A stretch of 64,000 bases of DNA from assembly GCA_963556195.1 (NCBI GenBank), contig OY744523.1, positions 74,534,945 to 74,598,944 on the forward strand. The letters run 5' to 3'. Made by a program: the position numbers and the translations under genes. The notes under the pieces were generated by a model. The model did no database searches and was not told the origin of the DNA. It saw only the letters and a program-made list of their open reading frames with translations. Source of the DNA: Sepiola atlantica. Its lineage: Eukaryota > Mollusca > Cephalopoda > Sepiida > Sepiolidae. Below are positions 20,560 through 31,885 of this stretch, piece after piece; the stretch's first letter is position 1; each line of letters begins with the position of its first letter.

Positions 20560-22190
20560 TATTTGTTATTGTTGTGCCGTGTTATTAACAACATGATAAC
20601 GTACTAACTACAATTTATTAAAAAAATACTTCTGTCTGGCCAGGACGACTAATAACTTAAAAATAAAAATCAACAAGGCGAATTGAAGAATATAATAGAA
20701 CTTATTATTTCCCTTAAGTTTAACAATCTGCAGATACATAAAAATGGAAAACTAAAATGACTTCAGCACACAGCGAACTGGCCGGGTAGGTACAACAAGT
20801 ATATTTATATAACTGTGTTAATGTAGTTTTGTATTTAAGCATGTCTAGGTACCACGTACAACGAGAGACATCTTCTTTTAAAGGTAAATTATAAAGATTT
20901 AATCGCTGTTTTTCATCATGTGTAAGACGTCTTCAGTTTGAATAAAACATTCTTCTCATTCCTCAGTGTTTCGTAAATTTAAGTCTCACAAAAATGTTAA
21001 AATATATGACATCTAATATCACACCACAGTGACATCTAAGTAAAGCGAATTTAACATATTCAATTATGGATTCAAAACTAATGTATTAAAATGATTCTGG
21101 TCATGGATAAGAAAACAATTCACCTAATTTCTATTTACATGAATTAAGTATGTGTATTTGTTTATATATTTATCTGTACATAATTTACTTCTAAATTAAT
21201 AAACTGATTATTATGAATTTGAAACATAGCTGCTAGGGGCAAGTAATGTGGCCTATATGGTTTTTATAAAGAGGATGGAAATCCTTCATAAACACTCAAA
21301 TGTCTCCGATGTTGTGAAACTTTAATAATAGTTATTAGACATCAATTTATAAATATTCCCATAATTTAAATTTCTTGAGAGTATTTTAAAGGGTTTTAAA
21401 AGGGAAAATATGGATAAACCCTGCCACATAAAAATTCAAATATTTTAGATTTGCATTGGATTTAGTCAATAGTGCTTAGCCACTTATTAGGTAAAATTTC
21501 CTGATTTTCAATTTCTTACTAAACCCCCTTGAACTTAAGCTTTTAGACAGTTTTTAAAATCAAAATCATGTAATTAATTTTGATCAAAATTGAGATAAAG
21601 ATTTTATACATCAGGTGTTTCATCATTTTTTATTCATTTTATTCTTCTAAAGGTGACATAAAAGTGGTGCAAAACATATTTCTTCGAAGAATTAATCTTA
21701 TCCATCCTGAGAGGGGTAATCTTCTAGTTTTTTTTAATCTAAAGGAAAGTACTAAAGTATATAAGAAAAGTAGAGAAAGCGTGAAATAAGTCGATGATGT
21801 TCACAAATTGGGACAAAGAAAAAAAACCCAAACGTAGGAAATGGAAGCGTACAAAAGATGGAAAACAAAAATCTATTGATGACTAAGAATAACATGAACA
21901 AAACAAAGGTCTGGGTTAAAGAATTTCTTTTTTTTGTATTCGGAAGAAATAGAAAAAATATCAAAAAGAAACAAAATCTAAAGAAAAACGAGGAAAATAG
22001 TTTTCAAGAAGAAAACAAGTGAAATATCAAGAAAATGTTCTAACAAAAAAGATTTTGCAAACTTTGAGGCAAAAAGAAAAAAGTATCGGTTTTGCTGTAA
22101 GACATTAATCACAAGGTCAGCTTCGAAAGAAATTAGTCTGATTTCATGACACACTTAGACAAACATATTGGTAAACATCCAATCGTATCT
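20560..22190. other. AT-rich DNA, no gene seen
   Basis: No supported gene, RNA or element. Short open frames are A/T-driven. Confidence 0.5.
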
Positions 22191-22199
22191 CTAGTTGAA

Positions 22200-22430
22200 A
22201 TATACGAAGTGCGTCTAAAAAGTAACGGGACTCGTGGCACAAGAAATTTAAAAAATCTGAATACTATTAAAATGTGATCATCCTTTTGAGTGCGTCTGTT
22301 CGTACGCAAATAGAAACATGTGATTGGTTGACAAAACAACAGAATAGGCAGAGTACACTTTACTAAGGCAGTGGTTTTCACGATGTCAATAAACGAGTAC
22401 GAATCTCACTGAAATCAAAATGATTCTTTT
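22200..22430 (+). mobile_element. Possible mariner 5' fragment
   Basis: Begins with gaagtgcgtctaaaaagtaacgggact, split by base composition like many mariner inverted repeats (a TIR core of the form 'aaaagt.cgggac'). About 180 bases later comes a start reading MSINEYE and then a stop. The start resembles the N-terminus of some mariner transposases. No matching second inverted repeat was found, so this would be a truncated end. Confidence 0.3.
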
Positions 22431-23340
22431 AACTTGATAGTGTTTTTAACATTTAAATAAATTAACATAATGTAATAACATTTAAAACATTTAATAGCAA
22501 TTTAAAATAAAAGTTAAGTGACCTTTTTTATAATTCGCCAAAAGGTAGACACAAACACTATTCGGCATTAGTTCAAAGTGAATTATCTTTGCTTAAAAAT
22601 ATAATTTCTCATGTTTATGCAAATAAAAACAACACATAAATACATACCTCGTAGTTACTTATACTCTCACAAAAAACTGTGTAAGGTATTTTTTTCACGA
22701 ATTTTCACAAATATTGTTTCGTACTAGCTATAAAGCGATAGAAGCTGAGTAAAAATAAAAAAAATATTTACCCAAGAATGGGTATACATTAGTGTAAGTT
22801 TAACGGAATTTAAGTTTATGCGGGAATGTATTTTCTTGTGTTTTGATTTTTAATATGTTGTTAAGGTTACAATTATAAATAAAATGATAGAAGAATTACA
22901 AGAAGGCCTTCAAGACACAGATGAGATGATTCCTTGCGCCATCATCAGGTTTACGCTGGGTACAACTAAGTGTGTTCGAAAACTAACCTTTACACCGTAT
23001 TTCAATTCTAAGCAACAAACTATATAGTTTAATAGCAAGACCAGGACAATAGAAAATACTGATTTTATTTTTGAATAAAATAGTACAGTATTAAAAAAAG
23101 AGAGTATCAAGGAGAAAAAAACAGAAATAAACCCATTTCACTGTAAGTAATTTAGTTAACTAAAATAGGATTTAACATTGACCCGTGTCCCGGGGTTGTT
23201 GTGTTGGTTTTCAGCATCACAGTTCATATGTTAAGACATTCTTATACAATTAATTGGAGGCAAAATCATTTGGTGAGTTTAGGTTGTTAACTAGCAAAAA
23301 CCATTGTCCCTGTATATACCTATTCTCCGACAGGCCACTC
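22431..23340. other. AT-rich DNA, no gene seen
   Basis: No supported frame. It may hold the 3' flank of the Helitron relic that follows on the - strand, but I could not find a CTRR end with a preceding hairpin. Confidence 0.45.
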
Positions 23341-23349
23341 CTCTACCAG

Positions 23350-25505
23350 TAATAAATGTTATTCGTCAAAACCTCTTGGATACGCAATGTTAAATGTTTT
23401 ACCTTCTGGTGGCAATATGTATAGACATTGTGGGGAGTTTACCCTTGAACATCCTACATAAAACTACCCATGGTTAAAGAAAGATCAAGTCAAGTTGAAA
23501 CCAACCACTGCCAAGGATTATCATGAGGTTGTATGCAGTTAAAATACAGTCTCGTTCCAGAGTAACATAATTGGTTATCCAGTTTTCAGCTTTAATTTGC
23601 ATGTTGGCATAGCATGGAATTCTAATCAATTAAAAAATGTTGTAGAGTATTGTACAGCCTGGTCATAACCGAGAGTAGAATCTAAAGAACTGAAAGTTTG
23701 TTCCTCACCTGGAATTTTATCAAACAGTAGTTGATTGATGACATGTACTATGTCATTTTTACCAGTTAGAATTGCTCTCTCCGTTAGCCATACAGGATGC
23801 ACATTGTTTTCGGCTATATTTGGATAAACTTTGATAGATTTGTGAGTGAGGAGACACTTGATCCAAAACCTGAAGTAATAACCATGGTTGGTTGTTACAA
23901 GCTTGCCATATATTTCAGAAGTTGGGAGGCAAACTCACCAGCCATTGGGTCACACGATGTTGCTAGATAGTTTTACTGTTTTGATCTACCTCCACATATA
24001 TGACTATTTAATGCAAGCATTGAGTTCGTCAGTGGGACTTCCACGTGGAACAATAGGAAGTGTTTATCGGAAGTAATCTGATAATAAATTTGTTGTCAGA
24101 CATCACAACATCACGTCTTTTGAGATGTTTTATCTAAAGCTTCGAACGTTTTTTCAAGTGCCGTTGTACATTCACCCCATACGATTATTGAACAATTCTG
24201 TAAAACTTTGAATGGATCTGATCCTCTTTCTATTTGGCAAATCGTATCAGCATCTTTTGTTAATGATTATACCAAATTAAATGCTGAGTGAGCTGTACTA
24301 CCACCAGGAAGAAGAGTGACTGCCAAAACCTGATGACGCCGTAGCCACATATATTTTGCCTTTTGACCTAACTTTTGCAAGCATTTATTTAGTAACAAAT
24401 GTCTTCCCTGTATCTGCGGGTGCATCAAGGAATATAAGATCACCGTGATTATTTTCTACAGTGTTAACTATATTACGAAAAATATGAATCTGCTCATTAT
24501 TCTATTGTGCGATACTATTCCAAAAAAATGATGCTTGCTCATACGTTTGATAACTAATTTCACACGTCCATGAAGTAATTACCGGATGTGTATTAGGTCG
24601 ATCAGATAATATAAGACCCAATTTTGTCAGTTATAAGTCATATCTTCGGTATGAACCAGAGCAAGTGTTGTCTGAAAATGTGATATCAACCTCAGGATGT
24701 TGATTGCGTTCCATAAGAAATGATCTTCATTTTTCGGTTTCATTTTACTTTCAACGAAGTTAAAATGAAACCCCAAAATGAAGACTTCCTTCATATAAAA
24801 CGCAATCAACACCCTGAAGTTGATATACAATTCATTAAATGCTTTTTATGTGCATCTAAACGTCGTTTATGATGAGACACTGCAGCTCTAGTCAACATGA
24901 TGACAAACAAATGTTTCAAATTACTTACTGATTCAGATATAGATGCTTCCTGTAATGTAGCGTCCCAGTTGTTATTATCCTCAAGTAGTCCATGTGCACT
25001 ACATGCATCCCTGAATGTATTCATAACTTGACCATTAATAGTTTTCAAGTCATGAAAGCTCTGTCGACCTCTAACACGGTGTAGAAGCAGTCTCAAACAG
25101 ACACATTCAAATTGAGTTAGATGCACCGTGTATACCTTGTCCCAAACTTCTGTTTTTTAACGCACGGATAGTCTGGAACTATCGTACCCTATAATCGTCG
25201 CCGAAAACCTTATTGTTTGTGTCCCAGCTATAATAAATGTGAATTTCAGCGTACGAAATTGTACGTGCAAAAAAGTTTGTTTGATTCAATTTGAAGAAAG
25301 TTGTCAGATTGGTTGCAGGTTGATTTGCAACTCTATCTGATGCAGTACTTTTAATAAAGTATATCCGCTGTCCATTTTCTAGATGGAGTGATAGGTCAAT
25401 AACTGAGAGATGATGTGTGTGGGAGTTAAGTATTATCCAAATGGCTTCATCTGTTTATATGTAACGGCCCGTTTCAAATCTGTTACGTTCATCATTAACA
25501 TCACT
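23350..25505 (-). pseudogene. Helitron helicase (Pif1-like), broken
   Basis: Read on the - strand it gives in order: EAIWIIL, HLENGQRIYF, LTTFFKLNQ and FARTISYAEI (25480-25260); LRLLLHRVRGRQSFHDLKTI and WDATLQEASI (25126-24920); the Walker A region LIFLDAPADTGKT (24400-24440); a TIKxxSG-like IYVATASSG; PIMLL (23560-23574); and YVGCSRV (motif VI, about 23436-23462), followed by LYILPPEG. This order is that of the Helitron/Pif1 helicase, the motor of rolling-circle transposons. Many stops and frameshifts are present, Walker A has Asp where Gly is expected, and a foldback is inserted at 24683-24826. No Rep nuclease domain is seen upstream, so the element is truncated near 25505. Confidence 0.85.
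24683..24826. mobile_element. Foldback insertion inside the Helitron
   Basis: Arms 24683-24748 and 24761-24826 are reverse complements with about a dozen differences and a 12-base centre. The helicase-like reading resumes on both sides, so this ~144-bp foldback was inserted into an older Helitron copy. It has no coding capacity. Confidence 0.7.
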
Positions 25506-25509
25506 TTAA

Positions 25510-26268
25510 TTTGTGAAAATAGCTTGACCATTGCCTTTATTTACATATTTACAAATGTATTTATTTGATTTCGCAATGTTACAATATTCAACATTGACAT
25601 TGGCATTAACATATTACATAGCAGTTTATAATATGGTACAACCTATCGGTTCTCTACAGAAACTCTTACGTTGCCAGGTATGGTAATTGTCGTCTTAACA
25701 GTAGGTTTCCTAGCGATATTGTGCGTAGCCATTTGTATCCGATTGCGTTACATTCAAGAAGAGTCTGGGATATCTCTTACAGCAGTGTCCTTCTTTCAGA
25801 CAGTGGGGAAAGGCTGTTTATATTTCTACATTGTGCTGGTACCAGCTATATTTAATTCACGAGTCTGACAGATACTAACCCTCCGGGTCAGAGTGGACTT
25901 GGCAGTAATGGTAAGTACGGGGCAACTCTACACACCCTAACCCTAACTCTACCAAATTTGGTCCTAACCACCGAATGCAACAGTTGAATTAAACGGGAGA
26001 GGTTAGCTAGTTGGAACAGGCGGGTTAGTTAAAATATAACTATTTAAGCAGGATCAAAATAATCAATTAACATTGATACTACCATCTGGTGTAAAAGCAT
26101 TGTTAAAACTTGTATACCATCTCCATCTCTCTATATATAGGTATATGTATACATTTATATATATCTATGTAGATGGTAGTTTCATATAGTAACACATCAT
26201 TATGAATTTTGGAATATATATTCTAGGGAACATGGTGAATATCATTGTTAATGTTTATATTTAGGGGA

Positions 26269-26270
<2 letters not shown>
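25510..26270. other. AT-rich DNA, no gene seen
   Basis: Contains a hydrophobic open frame at 25671-25868 that I consider chance, and a CCCTAACCCTAA-like stretch near 25928-25945. Nothing else supported. Confidence 0.45.

Positions 26271-26271
<1 letters not shown>

Positions 26272-26300
<29 letters not shown>
26272..26300. repeat. (TA)n microsatellite
   Basis: Short TA run. Confidence 0.9.
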
Positions 26301-26305
<5 letters not shown>

Positions 26306-26393
26306 TATAAATAAATATTAATTATTTATTACCTACATACATCGATGTTTCATGCTAATGTAATCTTCAGTACAGGAAGTTAATTACCGACGG

Positions 26394-26457
26394 TCGGCGG
26401 GCACAATCACAAATCGCCACTGATTCGTAGTCAAGAGCGTTCCCCCGTTGGCCACCA
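26394..26457 (-). pseudogene. tRNA-Arg(ACG)-like relic
   Basis: On the - strand it reads GTGGCCAACGGGGGAACGC, then TCTTGACTACGAATCAGTGG. The second part matches the anticodon arm of tRNA-Arg: a seven-base loop CTACGAA with anticodon ACG between TTGA and TCA(G). The D-arm resembles the A box. The T arm is decayed (gattgtgccc). It is a tRNA pseudogene or the head of a tRNA-derived SINE. Confidence 0.4.
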
Positions 26458-26819
26458 CAAATTAGCTAATAATTAAGGAGTAATTTAACTTTGTAAATAC
26501 CGAGTCGGTATATATATATATTTAAATGTAATTTTTTTATGAACCGATCATTATTAATGTTGAAATATATATTCTCGGCAACACGGTGAGTAATATAGGC
26601 ACAGTATTTTTTGGTAAATTTTACAATTCATAGGGTGTGCCCACCCAAAGTCGACCCCGCCCTTAAAACTTAAAAAAGTGAGATACAACAGATTTAATAG
26701 AGGAAAGAATTGCTCTATATAAAACTTTGAGTTTTATTAAGTAATACATTTACAAACAAGATTGTTGCGCGTGCTTGAGCGTCAATAATATGCATGTGCT
26801 TAGTAAAATTTGTTACTCT

Positions 26820-27410
26820 TCAACTTATTTTTATTTTTTTATTTTTATTTTCATTCATTTGCTGGGGACGGGGCATTCTTCCAAATGCCATACGATCACC
26901 CGCTATTTACAGACTCCAACCGAGAGCTCTTTTCAGGATTCTGGTTGTTCCCTTGAGTGCAGTCGTTTGGATTTTCTTGCACTTGGTTCACCAGGTATAC
27001 TTGCTAAATACTTTTTCAAGTTCTTCTTCATGAGTCCAGTGGCTCCTATGATAACTGGAATGATAGAGATCTCTTTGAGGTTCCAGTTTCTTTTCATTAG
27101 ACCCTGATATTTTGTTATTTACTCCCTTTCAGCTCTATTTAGGCCCACATCCTTAGGGACACTGACCTCAACCAAAGTTACCACTCTCTCTCTCTTGTTC
27201 CATATTACAATGTCAGGTTTTACAGCTGCGTTTTCCAGATAGGTAGCTGTGGAGATTTCATGGTCATAATGGATGGTGTATGTCTCATTCCCCACAGTTC
27301 TCTCAGGTAGATGTTCCCAGTGTCTGCTGCTACATCTGATATTCAGATGTATTCTAGGCAACAGGGTGAGTAACTTGAGCACATTGTTTATTTTTGCAAA
27401 CTTTACCATA
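26820..27410 (-). pseudogene. LINE C-terminus with restriction-like endonuclease
   Basis: The open part at 27119-27409 includes AAVKPDIVIWNKRERVVTLVEVSVPKD, the PD...(D/E)-type core of the endonuclease domain at the C-terminus of R2/R4-like LINEs. After a stop the sequence continues WNLKEISIIPVIIGATGL and KKNLKKYLASIPG (about 27090-26970), matching the usual 'IPVVIGALG...' tail. The ORF is broken and 5'-truncated. In live relatives this domain nicks target DNA to prime reverse transcription. Confidence 0.72.
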
Positions 27411-27690
27411 TAACCGTACCATACCCTCTAAGAAAAAAAAAACATTAACATTTAAAAGTAATTCTATATTTATTGCTTATACCCGTCCTGGAGCGGGTAT
27501 CCACTTCATGTTTTTTTCTGAAATACAGAAAGGTTTATGTTTTTTCTTATACTAAATTTAATTTCTTCCTGGTAAATAAGTAAAATAGTAATTTTGTGTG
27601 TATATCCATTAATAGTACGTAATTAAAATAGTACAGCAAATGGTTTGTCTTTTATTCTAACTTTTGTGCACGCCACCAGTGTTACTAATA

Positions 27691-28153
27691 CAGGGTGTTC
27701 TAAAAGCCTTGGGCACATTTCGAGTCTTCATATCTGCTGGACTATGAATGGTAGTAAGATAAAATTGGTACCTTTTTAAAGCTAAATTCATTTTTCTTTG
27801 TAAGGCTAATATTTTTTCATATCTTTTCAGGCACAGTAATTGCGTTCACTCAACCAGAAAAGGCGTTCATCGTCCTTGAATTACAAAAAAACTGAATTAT
27901 GGACACGTGTTCAACGTGAATTTTGCACAAACTTCTAAAAAGAGGCTATGCCCAAGAAAGCTGTCTACGGACCATTCTTATTTGAAAGAGCAACAAAAGA
28001 ATGAAAGATGATTAAGGCAAAGAGAGGAGATGTACAAAAAGAAATCGTAGCTTTAAATTTAGCTTTAAAATGGTACTAGTTTCATCTTACTACAATTCAT
28101 AGTCCAGCATATATGAGGACTTGAAATGTGCCCAAGATTTTTGGAACACCCTG
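27691..28153. mobile_element. Deleted mariner-type element with ~100-bp TIRs
   Basis: A 463-bp element flanked by TA. Its inverted repeats (27691-27790 and about 28056-28153) begin CAGGGTGTTC. The interior at 27840-27970 (+) gives QPEKAFIVLELQK and, after a frame change, TRVQREFC, which resembles the N-terminal helix-turn-helix start of a mariner-related transposase. The catalytic part is gone. This is the converse of the 778-1323 element, which keeps a C-terminus. Confidence 0.75.
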
Positions 28154-28190
28154 TATTAGTGCATAGAGCTATTTGGAACTTTACTATTAT

Positions 28191-28700
28191 ATTATATGTA
28201 TTATTTGAATTATTCATATTACTGTTTTCAGTTTGAATGTTAATTCTCACAAAGTTTCGGCCGATGTAACCTCAGACTTTCTTCAGGGAATCTTTATGTC
28301 GAACTCGGGAATCTTTATGGAATTTCGAACAGAACCTTTTATTTAATCCACGGAGTTAGGCTGATTTCGTTCCATCGGCCAGACTAGTCTAAATGAATTA
28401 TTAATTATAGTCTTAGTATCGCCTGTAGTTAATATTGAACCATCAACCCCAAAAGACTGTTACTTCGAACTGATTATAGCTTAGCACTTATATCCTTTGC
28501 GCCATGGGTCCGTTCGAAATCTCATGCATATTCCCGAGTTCGACATAAATATTCTCGAGTTTGACAAGACGCACCTGAAGAATTCTAGAGGTTAAATTAG
28601 CCGAAATTTGGTAATAATAGCATCTAAGATGAGAACAGTAGTCTGAATAATCCAAATAATCCTAATCATCAATCCTCATCTAAAAAATTCCGAAACATTT
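28191..28700. mobile_element. Inverted-end element with hammerhead-like cores
   Basis: Related to the foldback at 20357-20543: the outer ends share the sequence around 'tttgaataattcggactac...atcttgagtg' in diverged form. Left end on the - strand (28286-28254) reads CTGAAGA ... GGCC GAAAC. Right end on the + strand (28575-28607) reads CTGAAGA ... GCC GAAAT. CTGAAGA fits the hammerhead core CUGANGA exactly in both. The interior has a second inverted repeat (about 28293-28311 with 28531-28550). No protein is encoded. Confidence 0.6.
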
Positions 28701-29196
28701 TACATCATATTTCAGTTATTATCATTACGTAGAACTACTGATGAAGAGGATCAATTTAATGATAACCACGCCATAAATAGACTGGAATGCTGATACCCTT
28801 CAAATGCAGGAAGGCGTGAATATGTCGTTTTTAAGTTTGCAAGAAAGAAACTGGCCTAATATTATGTTGCTCTGATTATTAAAGTTAATTATAATTAGGA
28901 ATTAACCCCGAAAATGTTGAAAGAATCCTTTAATCATAATTTGTGTCATTCTATCATTACAATGGCTGCTTATTCTGAAATACGCACATATAATCAGGAG
29001 GGTATCTTTTGTATTCTTCAATACTGTACATCTTCCGTCAAAAGTAACGGAACAAATTATGTTTCGCTGGTGTTCGCACTAATATTCATATATAATCATA
29101 GAATTATGTCATTAATTTAAATTCTTATATATTAATTATTATTATTATAATTTCTGATGATCTAAAGTAAAAAAAACAACAACAATTACTGTTGGC

Positions 29197-29330
29197 TTTT
29201 TATTTAGAGTTAGGGGTACTTCTATTGATCTTGACCTAGTCTCTGTGAACTTCGCGTCAGCAGCGTTCGGGCATGCTATGTAAACACCCGAGAGATGACG
29301 AGCCGAATCGTGGCAGAGACATGGCGAGCG
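29197..29330 (+). repeat. Dispersed repeat, copy 1 of an inverted pair
   Basis: Matches in reverse complement the stretch at 29858-29975, sharing blocks such as GCGTC(A)GCAGCGTTCG, CATGCTA(T/C)GTAAACACCCG and GAGCCGAAT. GC-richer than its surroundings. Probably a SINE or MITE family; no terminal repeats or tRNA boxes were recognised. Confidence 0.55.
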
Positions 29331-29592
29331 ATTAGCCAATCAGCTGTCAGTAACCAGACGACAATTTTTCTAACCAGTATTGAAATTGATTAAAGCCAGA
29401 AGCAATTGATCAAAGGCAGTTCATGTTTATTTCCTGTTAAATTAAAAACGAAGGAGAAAACAACTAAATTACGAAATGCTATGTAGCAGAGTTGAATCTC
29501 ACGAAGGAGTAATTTCATTCTGAAAAAAAAGGTGTTGGATAAACGAAAAAATGTCCGAAATGCTATTACATGTGCCGCTTGGTAGAAAGAAA

Positions 29593-29712
<120 letters not shown>

Positions 29713-29857
29713 ATATAGTGGTTTAGCATTGTTTTGTTACAAAAAGAAAAAAAACACCAAAAATTTAATTATTAACAGTAATTTTGCTATGTTTTGTTCT
29801 TTTTTCTGCAATCGTTCTTGAGAATAAAACTGAAAAAAATACGACGCAGCCATGTTA

Positions 29858-29975
29858 TTGGTTGCCACCATTCGGCTCGTAATCTCTCGGGTGTTTACGT
29901 AGCATGCTCGAACGCTGTCGACGCGAAATTCATGGAGATTGAGTCAGGATCGATAGAAGTACCGAGTTGGAAATT
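29858..29975 (-). repeat. Dispersed repeat, copy 2 of an inverted pair
   Basis: Reverse complement of 29197-29330 with several substitutions. The two copies flank the TTA microsatellite and could pair in a transcript. Confidence 0.55.
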
Positions 29976-30069
29976 TCTTTCCGAATTGATTTCAGATTGC
30001 GGAGTAAGCTTTACTTGCTATGCACTTTCCGATGAAAGTTTTTTAATGCTTTTTATCACATTTCAATAG

Positions 30070-31784
30070 GATAGATTTGAACTACTTGGAGTTGTAAAAC
30101 AAAACGCGTGCCATTTCTGATAACCTACAGAAAACACCCACCAACATTGACTTTGCTGTTTTTATTTTCTTCCTTTAATTTTCTTCCTTTGGTTATTGGA
30201 AGGTCGAGGGAGACATAAAAATGTCGCCGGATAATACCAAAGACATTAGCAGAAATTAAAAATGAAATTGAAATAGGACAATCGTCACTCGACAAAGAAA
30301 TAAGAAAGGAAACGCCCCAAACTAGAAAGTTTTAAACAAACAAATGAAAGAAAATTACGTATAAAGTTTTCTTAACCGGAATAAATATTTTCAGGAAAAA
30401 AAAAACGAAACAAATATATTCGTGCTAATATAAGGTAGTGGAAAAAATAGCTAGCCAAAATCAAGTATCGATATTTCAGACAGATTGCTATTTTGATCTG
30501 ACTTTACAAATTCAACAAGATAACTTTATGTTAAATGGAAATGAAATATCTATCGACATAATTCTTTAATTTACTATTGTGTTTTATCATTTAATAGTAT
30601 CTTCCAATATACACCACATAATATTTTAACAAATACTTAAAGATGGCATTAAATATTTGGTTGCACATGGATATTCACAAGTCTATGAATACTGTTTCGG
30701 TTCAACTAAATGAGTATACATGTATTTTTGAAAATAAATATGTGCCAGATTTGAAAATATAATCGCATTTAAAAAAAAATAGCCGATTTTGAAAAAAATG
30801 TCCCAACAAAGTTCTTCTTTATTACAAAGTTTGGCTGGAATGTAATAGCACTGATTTCTCCACACACTTAAGACGTATGTAAATATCTAATCATTCATTT
30901 AAGCAACCTCATATTTAATACGATTATGTACCTTCCCATCCTCTGCCTTTGAGAAGCTCCTTCCCAATTTCTTTCATTTCTTTTCAGCGTCACATCTAAT
31001 AATCCTTTATTTCTTTTTCTTTGCTATTTAAGTTCAGTAATACTTGACACATCATTTGCAAACACATTGTTATAGTTTTTAGCCATTTAATTTTAACAGC
31101 CGATTGAAGAAAACGCTCCCAAATCATGTGGATCTGAAACTTTTGTCAGACTGATTTTAAAGGTTTGTCTCTCAGACTTTAGTTTGCTTTGTCTTTTTTA
31201 GCGACATATCAACCTGTAGCAAGAAAAAAAGTATTTTCTGGCGCGCACAAACATGTCGAGTTAATAAGATGATCGCAAGAATGACGTCTACAACAGGAAT
31301 GTCTCAATTGCATTACAAAACGTACAAGGAACATGGTTTTAGTGAACATCGGAATAAAACTCTTAAGGGACTCGCGTTTAGTTAACACCACAATGTGTTG
31401 ACTTGAAATACGCAGAGTGCCGAAGCAAACTGCACTTAGAGACGATAAACGTTTATTCTTGTGCAAACTCCTATACTCACTATTTTGCACTCGCTGCCAG
31501 CTTCGATATGGCCCAGTCGCAAATGTTCCGTTCTATTCTAACGTTGACGTGTGCACACTTTGCTTTGCCAGTGTCGTTCAAATTGGTTCAGCCTGATGCT
31601 ACCCATTTTGGGGTATTCAACACTGAAATAAAAATGATCTAGTGTAAACAATACATTGCGTGTTATCAATTGAACACAGGTTGCTATTATAACAATCACG
31701 GGTTCACAACATTCCTGAGAGTATTAGTGCGCAAATGCCCACAAGAGATCCGGTAGGCTTTGAACTTTTTTATACGAAGTGTTC
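30070..31784. other. No gene recognised
   Basis: AT-rich to about 31200. From 31205 to 31700 the sequence is GC-richer, with open frames on both strands (31209-31490 on -, 31403-31642 on +) that match nothing I know. The composition step suggests an inserted element or solo LTR of unknown family. Confidence 0.35.
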
Positions 31785-31885
31785 ACCACTTACCAAGGTC
31801 AAAAAGCCACTCGGGGTTAAGGCTTAATGAGATTGGCATTTGGATTATGGAATAGTACTATGAAAGGATTGTAAACCGATAGATA
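31785..31885 (+). repeat. Dispersed repeat, copy A
   Basis: Shares accaaggtcaaaa, gctactcgg-like and taagattg-like blocks in order with 33217-33315. Both copies are in the same orientation about 1.43 kb apart. Confidence 0.55.

Noticed and set aside
25671..25868. 65-residue hydrophobic + strand frame with a signal-like start
   Set aside because: Isolated, no homologous pattern, no exon context, and simple composition. Treated as chance.
25925..25950. CCCTAACCCTAA-like stretch as an internal telomere repeat
   Set aside because: Only about two imperfect units, within expectation by chance.
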